Notes: a model not told the origin generated them from the sequence alone. DNA of 64,000 nucleotides from Undaria pinnatifida (GCA_012845835.1 JABAKD010000025.1:20933423-20997422); one strand, 5' to 3'. Shown: positions 12,501-25,100, counted from the stretch's first letter. Numbers and translations: made by a program.

Positions 12501-13659
12501 TCAGTAAAACACGAAAGAGAGAGACGTCAGATTGAAGGAACGCAGCAACAACGCCACGCAACCAATTCCTCCCCTACCCACAGAAAATGAAAGCAGCGCT
12601 GTACCACTCTACCCAATCCTCCCATCGCTTCCTCTCTCTTTCCCCCCTTCTCCTCAAATAACCCCTTCCCTACCGCTCCCCCCCTCTCGCCACCCCTACC
12701 CCCTCGCTCTCTCTGCCCACCCTTCCTTCTCGTCTCCGGCCCCCACTCACTTTCTCTCACGCCACCCCTCCCCCCTGGAAACCCGTATCTACACAGGGCG
12801 TCTGCCCCCCCCCCCCCACGGCTGCTGCATGCGCATGGGCGCGGCACCCCCGTAAACAGCTTCCACACGGAGCTGCCGTGCGTGAAAAACGTGCAGCCCT
12901 TCCTTCCTTCCCCGTATCTACAGCAATTTGAACCCTCCCCCTCCCCAAAAAGACAAAATCGGGCACGACATCGATCAGCGCAATGCAATGCTTCGGGCCG
13001 AAAAGCTCGCTTGCTCCAAAGTTTTCGGCGAGAAGCTCGCGTACGTACGTACACGTCCGTCCGTCGGTATGCACGTGTATATATGTACGTAAACACAGTC
13101 CAGCATGCTGCGCTTGACGGCGGCAAAAAAATACGTATTGAGCTCAACGCGTGAGCTCAAAGCATGTGTACAATCTCACGGTCATGACAAAACATGACAC
13201 GCCGCTGCCTTTGCTGTCATCTTCTAAAGCGCCACTCGGGATCGGCCGTCCGGTCCGGTCCGGTCCGGTATGGTTTGACTCGACCCCACCCGACCCGGAC
13301 CCGACCGGTGCGGTGCGGTGCGGCCGGCGCGGTGCGCTCTAGAGCCGTTTGGGCGGCGTCGGGGTGTCACCCGTCCAGCCTCTAGGCGCGGCCAAAAGCG
13401 GATACCACCAGACAACCGGCCATTCCCCCCAAGCCCCCCCGGGTGGCCACTTCAGCCTAAAGTGTCCTCGTACAAGGGAGGCGCTGTAAACAACATTGAA
13501 CGCTGCAATAACAGCAGTATCATACTAATACTTACCCCGATATTCGCCCTAAACAAAAACAGGGAACACGCGCATAAGCCCGATGCCGTGAAAAACCCGA
13601 AACTCTCTCCTGTATACCTGGTACATACATTATATGGCCAAACGAAGCCACACGGGTTA

Positions 13660-13750
13660 GTAACTCCTTTAGAACTGCACCAAAAATTTTGGAAACAAAA
13701 TTACTTGGAATTGGTGTGGGACAACGTTTTTGCAGTCGCAAAAGGATGAA
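13660..13750. repeat. dispersed repeat fragment (LELH family), copy 1
   Basis: CTTTAGAACTGCAC, then TGGAAACAAAATTACTTGG, GTGTGGGA and GCAGTCGCAAAAGG. Counterparts with the same order lie at 36660-36750 and 49680-49775, and a weaker one at 14630-14690. On the + strand the frame LELHQKFW...LELVWD is matched by LELHLRLW...LEFVWD at the second site. Confidence 0.45.
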
Positions 13751-13982
13751 GAGGGAAAGACACGCCAACGCGCGCCCGCCAGTCTCCCCCCTCCCGGAAG
13801 GGGCCAGTCGACATCAAACAATCAACCCATCCGCCCGCACAATCTTTTGGCCCCTTTTTCTACGAAAGGACAGCGAGCTTTTGTTTGTGAATGTCAACAT
13901 CCCACGCTCTATTTTTCCTCGCTCCCGCGTGCGTGGGCATGGTTTCATTTTTCTTTTACTCCTATAAATACCCGCCACGGTG

Positions 13983-16900
13983 TCACATGAGATGGCGGAA
14001 ATAGTTGGCGAGAAGAATTTCGTAAAGGCCTCCGTCCATCATGAATTCCGCTTCAGTAATGCATCCTGTTCAGTGCAAAAGTGACCATTGTGAGGGGGGG
14101 GTGGGCGGGGGAGGGGATGGGGGGAAGCAGGCGTAAGTAGATTGCGAGGGCGGAAGAAAGGAAGAACGAAAGGAACGAAGGAACAAGAAAAAAAAACAAA
14201 GAACAAGAACAACTAACTCAAACACAAACGAACAAAACACACGAAAACAACATACACACAACCCAAACGGACAAAGCAAGCAAGCAACCAAGCAATCGTT
14301 CGTAGCAGCAGACAAACAACAAAACAGTGAATTACCCAACTAACCAAACGCAGTATCAGCAGCAGTATCACTAGCAGCAGCATCAGCAGCAACCAGAGGC
14401 AGCAATCGCCCGGCACGAAATCTTCTACGATCGTTTCCTCACAGGAGGCCTCGTCTCTTACCATCCCCATCTGGGTCGATCAGCCCCCAGATAGACGCGA
14501 AAGTCCCCAGCAGCCAAGACTCGTCCCGCCCGCTCAGCTCTGGGATGGACTTCACCAACGCTCGCACGATCTCGGGCCGCTCCAGGGATCCCGACTCATC
14601 CTGTATGCCCGATACAAATAACGTAAACAAGTCAACGCTAGTAACCTCTTTAGCACTAGACCAGTGCTTTTGGGGACAAGGTTCTCGGAAGCAGTGTAGA
14701 AAAAAACGATTTCCCACAAGGGTTGGGGCTCCCTCCGTGGGAGAGAAACAGGAACGATATGTCACGTGAAATGTCACATGTCACACGTTACGCGTCACAC
14801 ACCACGTGTCGCGCGTGACGGGCCAAGAAACGGTACAATAGCGTCGTGTTTCTTGTCCCCCAGCACGCATACGATGCAGGCGCGATGCCGAACTACTGCT
14901 CATTGTAGTAGACACGAGACAGCGATACTGACCATCCACGCTGGCGCTGGTATCGACCGTCCACGCTGGCGCTGCTACCAACCGCCCCTGCTGGCACTGC
15001 TACCGACCGTCCACGTTGCCACTGCTTCCGAGCGCCCCCCCGCGCTAACGCTGTCAACTGAATGTGCACGTTCTCGCTACTACCGACGGTCCACGCTGGC
15101 AGTGCTAGAGACCTCCCACGTTGCCGCTGCTACCGATCGTTCACGCTGCCGCTGTTACCCACCAAATATATAATCATTTAGCACCTTCATCCTTGACAGA
15201 GCAAAATCGCCGACATGGGCCTTGACTGGCACCCGAGTTACTAGGTACTAGTGCACAGCACTCGGACATACGCCCTTGACAACGCGCGTTTTCCCTTGCG
15301 TATGTCTCCTGTCACCCATATGCTACCGACAGGCAACATTGTCGCTGCTACCGACGGTTTTTCACTGCTATCAACCATTCGCGCTTTCGTTGCTACCGAC
15401 TGACCACGCTTTCGTTGCTAACGACTGTTCACGCTGGCGTTGCCACCGACCGTCCACGCTGGCGCTGCCGCCGACCGTCCACGCTGTCGCTGCTCACCTC
15501 GTCCCAGAATCTGAACCACTCGGCAGGTTCCGCGTGCAGGTCGGGCAACACAGTGTTCACCCTTTCCCTTAAGTTGTTGAGGCTTTCCTCCAGGAAGGGC
15601 ACGAGGCCGTTGCTAAACTCCGTGGCATCTGAAACAAAATAAAGCGCGTGGGAACGACCATGAAAGTATTGAATTATACCTGGTACCAGGTATGGAGGAT
15701 GCCCTAAAATAGCGGTACAGGGGTAGCGGCTGCGGACGGCAAGGACGGCCAAAGGGTGGTGGGGGTAGAGGGTGGTCGTGGGCAGCAACGAGGCACCACG
15801 ACCCCAACAAGCCGAGGGAAACGGTCCATCAAACGAAAATCCCTCCCGTACTGCTTATCCCACCGCACCTAGTTTGCCGTCGTGGTCCGTGTCCCAGCTG
15901 TTCCATTTCATCTCGATCACCTCCTCCAGGGCTCCGGGCTCTACGGAGAACATGCCCTTCAGGGCATCAACCAGCTCTGACTTCTCGATAGTCCCGCTCT
16001 AAAGATTCAACAACGGAGGGGGGGAGGGGGGCGTGGGGGTTTCATATATTTCGCAGGCGTCAGGAGGCGGGCGGCAGTTGTTCATCGCGATGCACACGCA
16101 CACGTCTCCTTCCGGTGATGCCGCGGGGGGTTCAACTGGCGAGTGGGTGTCGAGGTAACATACGCGGCAGGAGGCCGCCGTAGAGGCGCGAGAAATAGGG
16201 CGGTACTGCTTGAAAAATACGTATTATCCGGCGAGCCACCGTGTACTGTATCGATCACTCTTCTAGAACCGCATCCACGTTTTTTGGGAACTTTCTACGA
16301 AGAATTAGGGATATTTTTTACAATTCTAACCGCGTTAATCATTCGGGCACCCATGCTCTCATCGAGGTACGTCAATATGCAGCAGCAGCTGCAGTAGAGC
16401 TATAAGGAGAAAAGACAACTTTCTACGCACAGGAAAACTGTCAAAGTTGTAAGACCACCGCGACGGCAGCAGCAACAACACCAGTGGCACCGACAACAAC
16501 AACAACAACACCAACACCAACAACAACAACACCAACACCAACACCACCACCACCACCACCACCGACAAGAACAACAACAGCAAAAACCGAACTCAAAGTG
16601 CGAGCGATTTTGTTGTGTACTATTAATACTGTACCCGGTCGAAGTCGACGATGTGGAACCACCTGGCCGGGTTCACCCGAGGATCAGGGACGTTGAACGG
16701 AGCCACGAAGGGCGTTCGACACGTGGGACATGTCTCTTGCACGATCGTGGCACACTGCAGTACGGACATGGGCACGGGCGGTGACGCGGCCGACGAGGCA
16801 AGGGCACCACATTCAACGAAAGACAACAGAGAAAGAAGAGTAAAATATTTAAAACGAAAAGGGAAAATAAAGGAAAAGGGAACGAACAAGGAAAAATAAA

Positions 16901-19706
16901 AAAGAACGGAAACATAAGAGGAAAACAAAGAGACAAAAAATGAAAAGAAAAAAAGGGAAAAAACACAACACGCAAACGCACAAGCAACGCAGAGCGTAAA
17001 AAGGGAGGAGGACGTCGAGTAAGACGAGACAAGACGAGGCGAAGCAACGCGATGCAAGGCGATGCAAGGCAAACGTACAACAGTGTCAACAACGCACCGA
17101 CCGACAACACACGGAGAGCGTGGGTGAAGGGATTGGGAATATGGGTTCACATCTGGATACCCCCACTGCCCGGGACGGTACAGATAACCACAAATCATGG
17201 GCGCAGCTACTTTCAATCCTAGAACTGCAGCACTAGGTGCAAGCCACGCGAGTGGCCTCCGGGTGGGATCAGGTCTCAACCCAACAAGACGCCTAAGCCT
17301 TCACCTAGCCCCAAAAGTATAGGGGGTGGGACAGCATGTGGGGTGGGAATAGGATTGGCCAATCAGAATGGGGGTGTGGTCTATCGGGGCTGGCCCGACA
17401 ACGCCTTCCACCCTAAAACCCTGACAGTAGTAGTAGCACAGTAGCGGCAGCGGGTGGCTTGCATTTAGTGCTGCAGTTCTAGGATTGCAAGGAGGTCTCG
17501 TCGCAGAGGATCGTAAGACAGAGGGACCCATTCTGAGAACGCACCGCGGGTTTCGCTATGACTCGTTGTTACGAATTAAATATTATTAGGGCTCCGGATC
17601 CAAAAGTACACGACAGTAGGGCTAGGTATACGACTCTCATGCTTCAAGACCGTTCCTAGCATTCTTGAAGCTGAGAAGACGCAATCTAACAAGGGCAACG
17701 GCCAAAATCAGGTGTACCAGTCCCCTTTGGAGCCAAAATCAGGTACACGCGGAGACCAAGACAAAAACACGCGCGCCACGAGCGCTGCGATTGGCCAAAC
17801 ATTGTATACATGTTCCTCTTTATGTTCGATGAGGAACATCCAAAATCCCAAAATCAGCAGACTTGTCACATGAACTGTTCGAAAGCGATTTGTTTCAATG
17901 TTTCGACTTTGGGGGCTGAAGGTCCCCCGAACAGCAACGTACGCATCAATACATACGAAAATAAACAGAACATGCCGACACTACGAGTGGCGATTGACGG
18001 TGCAACTTGGCCAGTACGGCGGTGGACATGGCACGAGTCAGCTCTACTGCTTTTTACCAACTTAACACCTGGCAGGTAAACTATACGAGGGCGTAATTAA
18101 CAGGCTTTGCTCGACAATTGTATATTATGTTTTCGGTTGCTAAAATAGATTACGGCAGCTATTACTAGCTGTAGCTGGTAGGCTACCTATCTTCGTACCG
18201 GGTGTCCAGGTGTACGTACGTACAGCGTATATCCTGACTGCTATCATCCTATCGCGAGCGAAGATGTCAGGGGACGGCACTTTGACCCCTTGATCGACGG
18301 CAAATTTCCAACAATTTTGCCTTGACTGACGCCAGACTAGGTAGTAGTGTGGAACGATCAGTTTTACACGCTTGACCGCTGGACGTTTTCCCTTGACTGC
18401 CCGTCTCCTGACATCTTTGATCGCGAGGGGCGAGACGCGGGCCAGGCCTGTATGTCATTTACAGTTTACCCCCGGGTACCACGTAACCATGTATTTTAAC
18501 CATGTGTCTGGTATATCCATCTGTTTAACCCCTCATAACGTCTCATCGCCCGAGCAAGCGTTTCACAGGTACAGGAGCAGTACGTTCGCGAGTACAACGT
18601 ACTGGCACGCCATTACATAGAGAAGAGAGAAGGTGCCACAAAGAACGTTTGCCTTGCATGTTCCTTGCGGCCTGTGGAGCTTCGCGATCGCCTGCTCTAC
18701 CTCTGCGTACACGTACCGGCCCCACCTTCCACGTATCATACGTACACATCATACTGCATTGACTGCCCCGAAGGAAACAACTATATCGAGGTCAAGAGTC
18801 AAGATGTAGACATTGAAGACTAATTTTTCGTACTTTCATATCGTACCACTGCTGTATATACTTTCAGACGTTGCACTTTGACGCGCAAGTATACAAGGAT
18901 ATTGGAGAATAATCGATCGGAGGTGCGGGCGCCGGAGAACCTTCGAACTTCGAAAGGAATACAGGCAGGCACGTGGTGCGGTAGGTACGCGGCGCGGTAG
19001 GTACGCGTAAGCCCCCGAGTTGTTTGGATGACGAACGAGGCGTCGTCGCGTCATCTTTGATTAAACCTGCTTTTCCTGTTTCATGTGTCTTCCGATCTTC
19101 CGACGCAAGCAACGCGATATGCATTGGGCGGTGAGCGTGCCGAACCCAATGCGCTACGAGAAGAGAAGAACAACCGCGGTGCTATCATGCAGTATCACAG
19201 CTACCAGTGGTATGTGCTTTGTTGCTGCGGGTTTGCTTGCCTAACTATTAGGCTTCTTTTTTGTATACGGGGGCGCTTGCCCAACTATTAGGCTTCGTTT
19301 TTGCAGTACGGGGGCGACGATGACGGTATTGGCACCACTGCTGTCGTCAGAAACAATGCACCAAGCGCGAATGCCGTGAGATGTTCGGCGAGTCGCATGA
19401 AGTGTGAGCTGCAGCCTAACAAAAACCGCTTGTGAGGCGGACTTCGGTACCGCCGTGTGTGTAGCTTCTTGCATATTCGTATGGATGACAGCATCGAATG
19501 ACCCACTTTGTTTTCTGGCAAGGCCACTTCCAGAGACAGCTGTAGGTTTATGACTCGCTTCAGCTATGAAATATACGTGTACCACTTTGGTTCTTTGTTT
19601 TATTGTTTCCCTGCGGTATTCTCCGTTCTAGAGCGACTGGAGCCTGTCCTGTGACAACGGACTTTATTATGCGAGTTAGTGCACAAATAACAACAACGAC
19701 AACAGC

Positions 19707-19750
<44 letters not shown>

Positions 19751-21736
19751 CGACAACAACGACAACAACGACAACAACAACAGCGTCCTTGAAATATTTT
19801 TTATAAAATACTACAAGCTGTAAGACACCTGGTATGTAGCCATGTAGTCTATTCGGGGTCTAATTCTTGTGGCCATTGCTAGAGGAGTTTGTATGGGTGC
19901 TGAATGCTGAACGAAACGTTGAATTACGCGTGTATCTTCACAGGCACAATTATGCGAGTGTGCGAGGTACGAGTTCTAATACGAAGCAGTATCAGGGCAA
20001 CCGGCACAGAAGTACAAAATAAAGTTGAGGTTACATTTTTACCTTTAGGGCCCGAATTAACGAGGAACTTGCCAAATCGAATTTCGATTTTTTTTTTTAA
20101 TTTCATGAAAAATTCACGAAAAATTGAACTTTCGTTCTTATCAAGGAACGGCGCAGTGCGTTCTAGGAAATATAAAAATTCAAAAAATGCAAAAGGGTCA
20201 ACGAACACCCGTGGGCAACGACCGAGGCGAGCGATGGCTCGCGTCCTCCCCGGAGCGCCGCGGCTAGCCGCAGATTCTTTTGGCCGGCAGCGACTTGGAG
20301 GCTATGGCTCTAGGTGTCTCTTGGGTGGGCTGGCGCCACCCCGCCGCCCAACACGGGCAGCAGCGACGGGGATATAGCGGTCGAACTTCTGAGCGAAGTC
20401 ATCATGTGGTAGTTGGTCGTGTAACTTTCGAGGTGAAGGGCGACGAAAAACTGGGTTTGCGGCGGTCTCGGTTGTTTTCGAAGCGTCGCAGGCGGTCTAG
20501 GCTGTGCTAAGGACCTTCGGAGGCCGCGCTGCGGCTGCTCCGGTGGTCCTACCTCTCGCAATGTTGGCTTCTCGCCTCTCAATCAGCCGACGACATGGCA
20601 CCAATTCGCGTGGCCGGCTTCGGTTACACAGAACAAGCCATGTCTAGGTGGACAAACTCCCTAAATTCAATTTCGATTTTCGACAAAATTCGACCGAGAA
20701 AGTCTTTTTTTACTTATTTGTTGAATTTGATTTTTCGTAATAATTCTGAGAATGCCTGCTTGGTGATTCATTTCTTGACCAATCAGATGCAAATTAAATT
20801 AAATTCTATAAAAAAAAATCGAAATTCGATTTTGCAAGTTCCTCGTTAATACGGGCCCTTACACGCCGTTTTGAAAAAAAAATGAAAAACGTCAGCTGTG
20901 AGTACAACTTTTGTTGCAAAACACGGCGTTGACGGTACGTACGGAACGTACCAGTTAGAGCAGCACCGTCTACTCTATATTCATATAATTCTACTCCAAA
21001 AGGACGACTTGCTGCGGCGGCCGATGGCTGGCTCGGGCTTGCTGAACTGCGTACGAGGGCCTCGTCTTTCGGGTTCACCGAAGCGAGCCGCGAGCCGCCC
21101 AATCTGCGCGGCGTTCCCGGGACAGGCCAAAGTTGCAGGTTTGCTAGCGTGCGTGCTTCCGACTAACATTCCAAATCGTTTACTATTAAATATTGGTAGA
21201 ACGCACCGGCTATTATACCATACGACACAGGGCACATGGCAAAATTGAAGTATTGCAGGTGATAGGGAGTTGGTACTCGCAGCTTGTGCTCGCAGCGATC
21301 CAGGAGGGTCCCGTATTCTAGACCAGTGCACCGTGACTGCTGGCTCCTAGACTCACCGTCACACAACAGCTCTACCAGCTGCCAGGTATGATACCAGAAA
21401 CGTACTGCGAAAGTCAGCAGTAGGTGCAAAATAGCTTGCAAAACAGGGGCAGCAGCAACAACCAACGGAGAATCAAGAACAACCATAAAACAACAGCTTT
21501 GGTCTCAACAAAGGACAGGTATGCTACCACCATCACTAACTGCCAACATGCATTCCTCTCACCTCCTGGCAGATGAAGTGCCTACAGACACGGGCTGGGA
21601 GTCTCTCCGGCCGCAAAATACCCCCTTCCCGACCAGACCCATCGGTCATAACAGACGCGCCCTTCGCACAAAGAGGCTCGAAGCAGACGCAGCACTCTCC
21701 ATAACCTGCTGCAATTTCGAGGTCCATAGTGGACAT
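13983..21736 (-). CDS. RING finger + four EF-hand protein (putative Ca2+-responsive E3 ligase)
   Basis: Join on the - strand of 21736-21563, 16754-16635, 15998-15869, 15628-15498, 14600-14462 and 14065-13983; 777 nt, 258 aa, TGA stop. Donors are GTGAGA, GTACAG, GTGCGG, GTGAGC and GTAAGA. An N-terminal C3HC4 RING uses C15, C18, C51, H53, C56, C59, C67 and C70; the intron splits it between C56-Q-E and C59. Four canonical EF-hand loops follow: 95-106 (DFDRSGTIEKSE), 134-145 (DTDHDGKLDATE), 184-195 (DEDESGSLERPE) and 227-238 (DPDGDGCITEAE). Each loop is split by an intron and restored exactly in the join, which strongly supports the structure. RING fingers usually recruit E2 enzymes, and EF-hands bind Ca2+, so calcium-controlled ubiquitination is the inferred role. 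No membrane segment or signal peptide is seen. The start ATG is the first Met after an open but poorly coding stretch; an upstream exon cannot be excluded. Confidence 0.85.
14930..15165. repeat. 25-bp minisatellite, block 1, in gene 2 intron 4
   Basis: Units of the type ACCGTCCACGCTGGCGCTGC + TACCG: four adjacent 25-bp copies at about 14932-15031, then three more diverged units at about 15080-15160. Intronic, non-coding. Confidence 0.75.
15324..15495. repeat. 25-bp minisatellite, block 2, touching a splice donor
   Basis: About seven 25-bp units of the same family as block 1 (ACCGACTGACCACGCTTTCG + TTGCT type). The last unit ends in GCTGCTCAC, whose complement GTGAGCAGC is the 5' splice site of gene 2 exon 4. 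The array therefore begins within the first bases of the intron. Confidence 0.75.
16020..16600. other. gene 2 intron 2 with AAC/ACC microsatellite
   Basis: Gene-free intron between the exons at 16635 and 15998. From about 16490 to 16570 it consists of AAC units grading into ACC units. The remainder is unremarkable, with a G-rich stretch at 16016-16040. Confidence 0.6.
19688..19785. repeat. AAC trinucleotide microsatellite
   Basis: About 30 AAC units with interspersed GAC in gene 2 intron 1. The poly-Thr reading frame over it is an artefact of the repeat. Confidence 0.9.
20048..20858. mobile_element. PIF/Harbinger-like MITE
   Basis: The terminal inverted repeats begin GGGCCCGAATTAACGAGGAA (left) and read GGGCCCGTATTAACGAGGAA as the complement of the right end. 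They extend about 60 bp through ACTTGC.AAATCGAATTTCGA and a T-run. Both ends are flanked by TTA (20045-20047 and 20859-20861), the 3-bp target duplication expected of PIF/Harbinger elements; GGGCC-type ends also fit. The interior (20200-20600) is GC-rich and has no transposase ORF, so the copy is non-autonomous. It lies in gene 2 intron 1. Confidence 0.75.
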
Positions 21737-22160
21737 ACGGTATTGGCACGTGAACCCTCCTGCAAGTGGGCGTTGAGCCTGGGCTTCAGGCGCACTAGAC
21801 AAGGGTGTGTTGGGCTGAAGGGCTGGGTTCAATGTGACCGGGGGCGTGCTTTTGGCGGCGGTGGCGCAATTTTTTTTGGATCGGTATGTGTGATGAAGAA
21901 GAATAATTTCAGTTTCGCCATCGTACTCTGTACGAAACCTTTGGGAACCAAAACTCCATTTCCTACCAAGCTGGAGGTGGGGGATGTAGGTCAGCATAGC
22001 AGCTGTTGCCAGGGACTGCAGGAAGCCCAGAGGATACTCTCCAACCAGGCAATTATTTTTGGCAAAGAACGAGCCGCAAGGTGGGAGCACGTAAAGCAAA
22101 CGGAAGCATAGGTCAAGATAAGGCAAGGAGGCGACAACATAACAAGGAAACATTGCGAGA
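21737..22160. promoter_or_regulatory. divergent promoter region of genes 2 and 3
   Basis: Only 424 bp separate the ATG of the - strand RING/EF-hand gene from the ATG of the + strand gene at 22161, so both promoters and 5' UTRs should lie here. I see no TATA box near either start. The sequence just before the 22161 ATG is purine-rich (CAAGGAGGCGACAACATAAC). The role is inferred from geometry only, and an unseen non-coding first exon would move the promoter. Confidence 0.4.
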
Positions 22161-25100
22161 ATGTCGTCCAACTATGACCTTAGGTCAGCGCTGGCTGACG
22201 CTCTGCCCGCCGCGGGACCAACCCGCGCCGCCGTCAAGGCGATGGACGATATAGGTTACAAAGCGGACCCGAAGAACAGCGACATGAAGGAGCTCTTTGT
22301 CGGCCTCGACCTAACAGCTAGCGGCAGCTCAGGCAAAGAGGCACCAGCACGAGCACCAGCGACTGGTGAGGAAGGGTCAGCAGCACCATCAGCACCAGCA
22401 GCCCCAGCAGCACTAGCAACGGAGATGAGGCCTGCTGGGGGGCCGTCGGCGGCCCAAGCGCTGCTAGACTACCGACGAGAGAAGAAGGCTGCGTGAGTTC
22501 ATACCTGATGTGTTTGATAGCTGTACCGCGCACTTACTCCGACGAGTGCACGCTATGTCAGGATTCTTCGTACTATTTATACAAGGTTCCCCTTCGGGAT
22601 GTGTGTAACGTGAAACCCCGGGGGGGGCGCAAGGCGAAAAGGCAGTCACATTTGGGCGATAGGATATTGGCGCTGAGACGGAACCTATGCGTTTGTCCGA
22701 TAGGTATGGATATACCTTTCACCAAACTTATTGATTCGGAAAATAGATGTCGATAGACCTTTCGCAATTATATTGCTTCGGACGACAGGTATTGACAGAC
22801 CTTTCACCATTCTATTGTTTCGGATCATAGGTATCGATACGCAGACCGTTCGCCATTTTATTGTTTCAGTGTTGGAGAGCAAAGACGGTCGACGACAGCT
22901 CGTCTTGGTACAATCAACTCTAGTTCGCCATTCAGCATTCATGCCGCACGCCCCTCCAGCCCAGCGAAGAATGCCCGAAAACGGCGCTGTCTGTCCTTGT
23001 TGTGCCCTACGAAGCTCGAGGTGGATTGTCTCAACAAAAAGGTGGTGATTTCTACATGTTGTTGTTCTCACATTAACTCGCATATTCAAGTCCGTGGTCA
23101 CAGGACAGGCTCCAGTCACTCTGGAACTGAGGAATACCCCAGGGAAAGAGACACAAACCAAAGGTGATACAGGCATATATCACAGCTGACGCAATTCATG
23201 CCCCCACCAGAAACATATAAAAGTGAAATCGGGAGTCAGCCTACGATGTGCCAGGTCCATACTGGTGCATACGTCTCACTACTCGCGCCTGGATAAACCG
23301 ACTATACCGCTTGCCACCCAAGAAAGACTACCACGTATATATTGCACGTAGTACCTATCACTACGCATACGCACGACAGACGCAAGACAATTGGAAAACA
23401 GAAACAAAGAAAACAAAAGAAAGGAAAGGGAAGGAAAGAAAAGACGAGGAATCGAAAAGACGAAAAAGGAAAGGAAAGAAAAGAAAAGACAAGAAACGCA
23501 AGAAAAGACAAGACAAGAAGAGGAAGCAAGGAATGAAAAAGAGAAAAAAATGTCATGCTAGCAGACCCTAGGAGCTGACTGAAGACGGCATTGGGCTCAT
23601 CGAGGGTATCAAGTGCATCATCAATGGCACTGGGGAGAGAACGCAACATGGCGAAGAAGTCAGGGAGGTCTTACGCTATATTGTGACGGCCAGTGAAAGG
23701 CCCACAAATTGCAAGACGATGATGGCCAGACCCAGACTTCAGTCTCTTGGGCATGACGCCCCCCCCCCCCCTCCCCCCCCCCCCCTCCCCCCCCCCCCCT
23801 CCCCCCCCCCCCCCCCTTTTCCCCCCCCCCTTCCCGCCCCCCCCCTCCCCCCTCCCCCCGGCCGCTTAGAGATGCCGACGGCGGATGGCGCTGCCGCAGC
23901 CTTTGCGCGTCGCTCTGCCGCTTTGCGTTTCTCCGTTTCATGCCAATTCAATATGTGTCACCGACCTGTATCCTTCACGAGGGTACACACCCCGTAACAC
24001 GCGCGATCGAAGTATCACACGCAGCTCAAGCCTGCAGTGTTTCAGTGCGACTTGTTTGTGTGCCGTTCAGTTCCTTCTTATACCCTGGATAATACCCTAT
24101 TGAATAGGCTATTGGGCCAACAATAGATCGGCAACTATGAGGATCGATACCTATCACGGGGCACAATAGCTCGTTTTCGGGGTCTATCGATAGGTATTGT
24201 AAGCAACATTAGGGTTAGGGCAGTGGCCACAATACCGTATTGTGCGACCGATATGCTTGCGAAGGTGTATATCGATAGGTATCTTAGGCCACCAACATAA
24301 TTTGAAAGTGGCGCTCAGCAGGCTATCGTTCGAACAATACATTTTTATCGCCACCAATCAATACCTATTGGTTAAAGCGATAGGTGTGCGATGATATCGA
24401 TCGATACATATTGATTAATGTAATAGGTTTGCAAGGGTATCGATCGATACCTATTGCCCAATTTAATAGCTTCCCACGAGTATCGATCAATACCTACTGG
24501 CACTTTAATAGGTATATTTGCAAAGTTTTCGATCGATACCTACTGCTCGTAAATGTATACTCTCATACTGCTTAGAACATGTCTATACTCACCGTATACC
24601 GCAGGCTATAGTTTGAATGAATACCTTTGATGACATATATTAAAAAAAATGAAGAAAACCCCTTCAGCTGTGAGATCGACCAAAAAGGTTTTTTGATCAA
24701 AAATCAGCTTTGCAAGCTGGGTGCGATACTTCGATCGCGCGTGTTACGGGGTGTGTATACCCTCGTGAAGGATACAGGTCGGTGACTTCCCTGCTAAGTC
24801 AAGGTCAACAGGACAGACGTCAACCTTGTTCTGCGCACGGAAACTGTATAATCCGCATTTCGGGGGACAAAACCAGACATCTGTGGAATTCAGTATGCAT
24901 GAAACAGTAAGTGTTAATAATGTTTTGAGTTAACTTTTGGAGTGGGCTACTTGGATCCACCGGGTTTGTACGCAAGTTCTTGTGTACTCCTCGTATATGT
25001 GGCAGGCCAACGGACGTCCAGCCCGGGCCTGATGCTCGGGTTGTTAGTGCTGTCGAGTCATAATGGAACATGCGGTGGACGTCGATCGCTACTGTGCCGA

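Larger units (their letters stand above)
8338..13982. other. convergent intergenic region between gene 1 and gene 2
   Basis: About 5.6 kb between the stop of the + strand gene (8337) and the stop of the - strand gene (13983). I see no supportable exon. It holds a 173-bp tandem array (9200-9560), pyrimidine-rich tracts (10080-10180, 12590-12790), CCGGT repeats (13255-13345), and a dispersed fragment at 13660-13750 shared with 36.66 and 49.68 kb. A short + strand frame at 12190-12297 (VESTYWIDTTFLQWFQPRD, then a stop) after a good pyrimidine tract might be a stray exon, but nothing joins to it. Confidence 0.45.
16780..21540. other. gene 2 intron 1 (about 4.8 kb)
   Basis: Between the two halves of the RING finger. 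It holds a purine-rich block (16840-17000), an AAC microsatellite (19688-19785) and the MITE at 20048-20858. Phrases near 17200 and 17470 (CCTAGAACTGCAG.ACTA and its inverse CTGCAGTTCTAGGATTG) form a loose inverted repeat of about 270 bp. I see no extra coding exon. Confidence 0.5.

Noticed and set aside
19603-19806. Poly-Thr frame
   Set aside because: Produced by the AAC microsatellite in gene 2 intron 1.
24205-24225. TTAGGGTTAGGG, resembling telomere repeat
   Set aside because: Only two units inside a transposon-like element; too short for an interstitial telomere.
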